Shown here piece by piece: positions 63,777 to 64,000 of a DNA stretch of 64,000 bases. Each line of letters begins with the position of its first letter. Within the stretch, counting starts at the first letter, position 1. A program made the position numbers and the translations under genes. This DNA comes from Vibrio sp. AND4 (GTDB lineage: Bacteria > Pseudomonadota > Gammaproteobacteria > Enterobacterales > Vibrionaceae). The DNA lies in assembly GCF_000171815.1 (NCBI RefSeq), contig NZ_ABGR01000001.1, forward strand, positions 434,001-498,000, given 5' to 3'. The notes under the pieces were generated by a model that was given only the letters and a program-made list of their open reading frames with translations, did no database searches and had not been told where the DNA came from.

Positions 63777-64000
63777 ATGAACGAAAAACAGTTAGAAAGC
63801 ATTAAGAGAAAAAACGCCTGGTTGCACGACTTGGTGGAAGTTGAATTTCCCACTAAAGAAAGTTTAGAGGGTCGCGAAATTTACACGCGAATGCTCGAAG
63901 AACAATCTTACCGGGTTGTCGAAAAGTCATCACTACTAGAAAAAGAGTGCCACCTAGTCTCAGAAGATATCTTCCTTGTTGATTTTCATAGGCTTACGGT
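63777..64000 (+). CDS. Unrecognised gene, 3' end outside window
   Basis: 74 codons and two bases of an open frame starting at ATG 63777 with AAGGTAAGAAA upstream. The N-terminal 70 residues are polar and helical, beginning MNEKQLESIKRKNAWLHDLV, then a Glu- and Leu-rich helix and a strand (DIFLVDFHRL). No signal peptide. Not enough sequence to name it. Confidence 0.6.
   Translation, partial: MNEKQLESIKRKNAWLHDLVEVEFPTKESLEGREIYTRMLEEQSYRVVEKSSLLEKECHLVSEDIFLVDFHRLT

Overview
This window reads like part of a Vibrio chromosome, most likely chromosome 2 of a Harveyi-clade-like species. The support is protein similarity from memory: a glycine-cleavage cluster with a divergent XRE-cupin regulator, a complete aerobactin locus of the Vibrio type, a fru operon with a divergent FruR, a GH18 chitinase, a second-type glgC, and gsk and creA. 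No database search was possible, so the species is an inference.

Layout. (1) 1-4.1 kb: the 3' part of an O-antigen ligase-like gene, a YcxB-like membrane protein, and a leftward pair that looks like a type III secretion chaperone plus an unrecognised 550-residue effector, with no secretion machinery nearby. (2) 4.1-10.2 kb: accessory DNA with a 993-residue lipoprotein of 19 perfect 36-residue Sel1 repeats, a decayed Rhs/TcdB-type gene with a small overlapping ORF and a small membrane protein, and two copies of an 80-bp direct repeat bracketing the Rhs remnant. (3) 10.2-14.5 kb: a 41-codon orphan ORF, then a probable anti-phage island with an OLD-type ATPase-TOPRIM nuclease, a very compact UvrD-like helicase that overlaps it (Gabija-like) and a zinc-ribbon Mrr-type nuclease. 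(4) 14.7-21.8 kb: gcvP, glyA-gcvH, an XRE-cupin regulator and gcvT. A palindrome upstream of glyA recurs in similar form upstream of gcvT. (5) 22-26.1 kb: LysR regulator, HlyD-type adaptor and DUF2955 membrane protein (an efflux unit), then a TetR regulator.

(6) 26.4-40.6 kb: a full aerobactin system. iucA-iucB-iucC-iucD and iutA run leftward, preceded by a fhuC-fhuD-fhuB-type importer with a fused permease. An MFS protein that is probably the exporter runs rightward, and a FhuF-like iron-sulphur protein lies opposite it. Fur-box-like sites lie before iucA, between fhuC and the MFS gene, and before the FhuF-like gene, so synthesis, export, uptake and iron release are probably all repressed by iron. 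(7) 40.8-48.6 kb: a lipoprotein, fruB-fruK-fruA with divergent fruR and two FruR/Cra-type operators, an endonuclease/exonuclease/phosphatase protein and an S4 RNA-binding protein. (8) 48.7-64 kb: a polar amino acid ABC transporter, a YhhN-family protein, an iron alcohol dehydrogenase, a secreted chitinase, glgC, formate-tetrahydrofolate ligase, inosine-guanosine kinase, a CreA-type lipoprotein and a gene cut by the window end.

Functional links: glyA, gcvPHT and fhs all serve glycine and one-carbon folate metabolism. Convergent gene pairs are usually separated by strong hairpin terminators that work in both directions. I saw no rRNA, tRNA, CRISPR array or intact insertion sequence.
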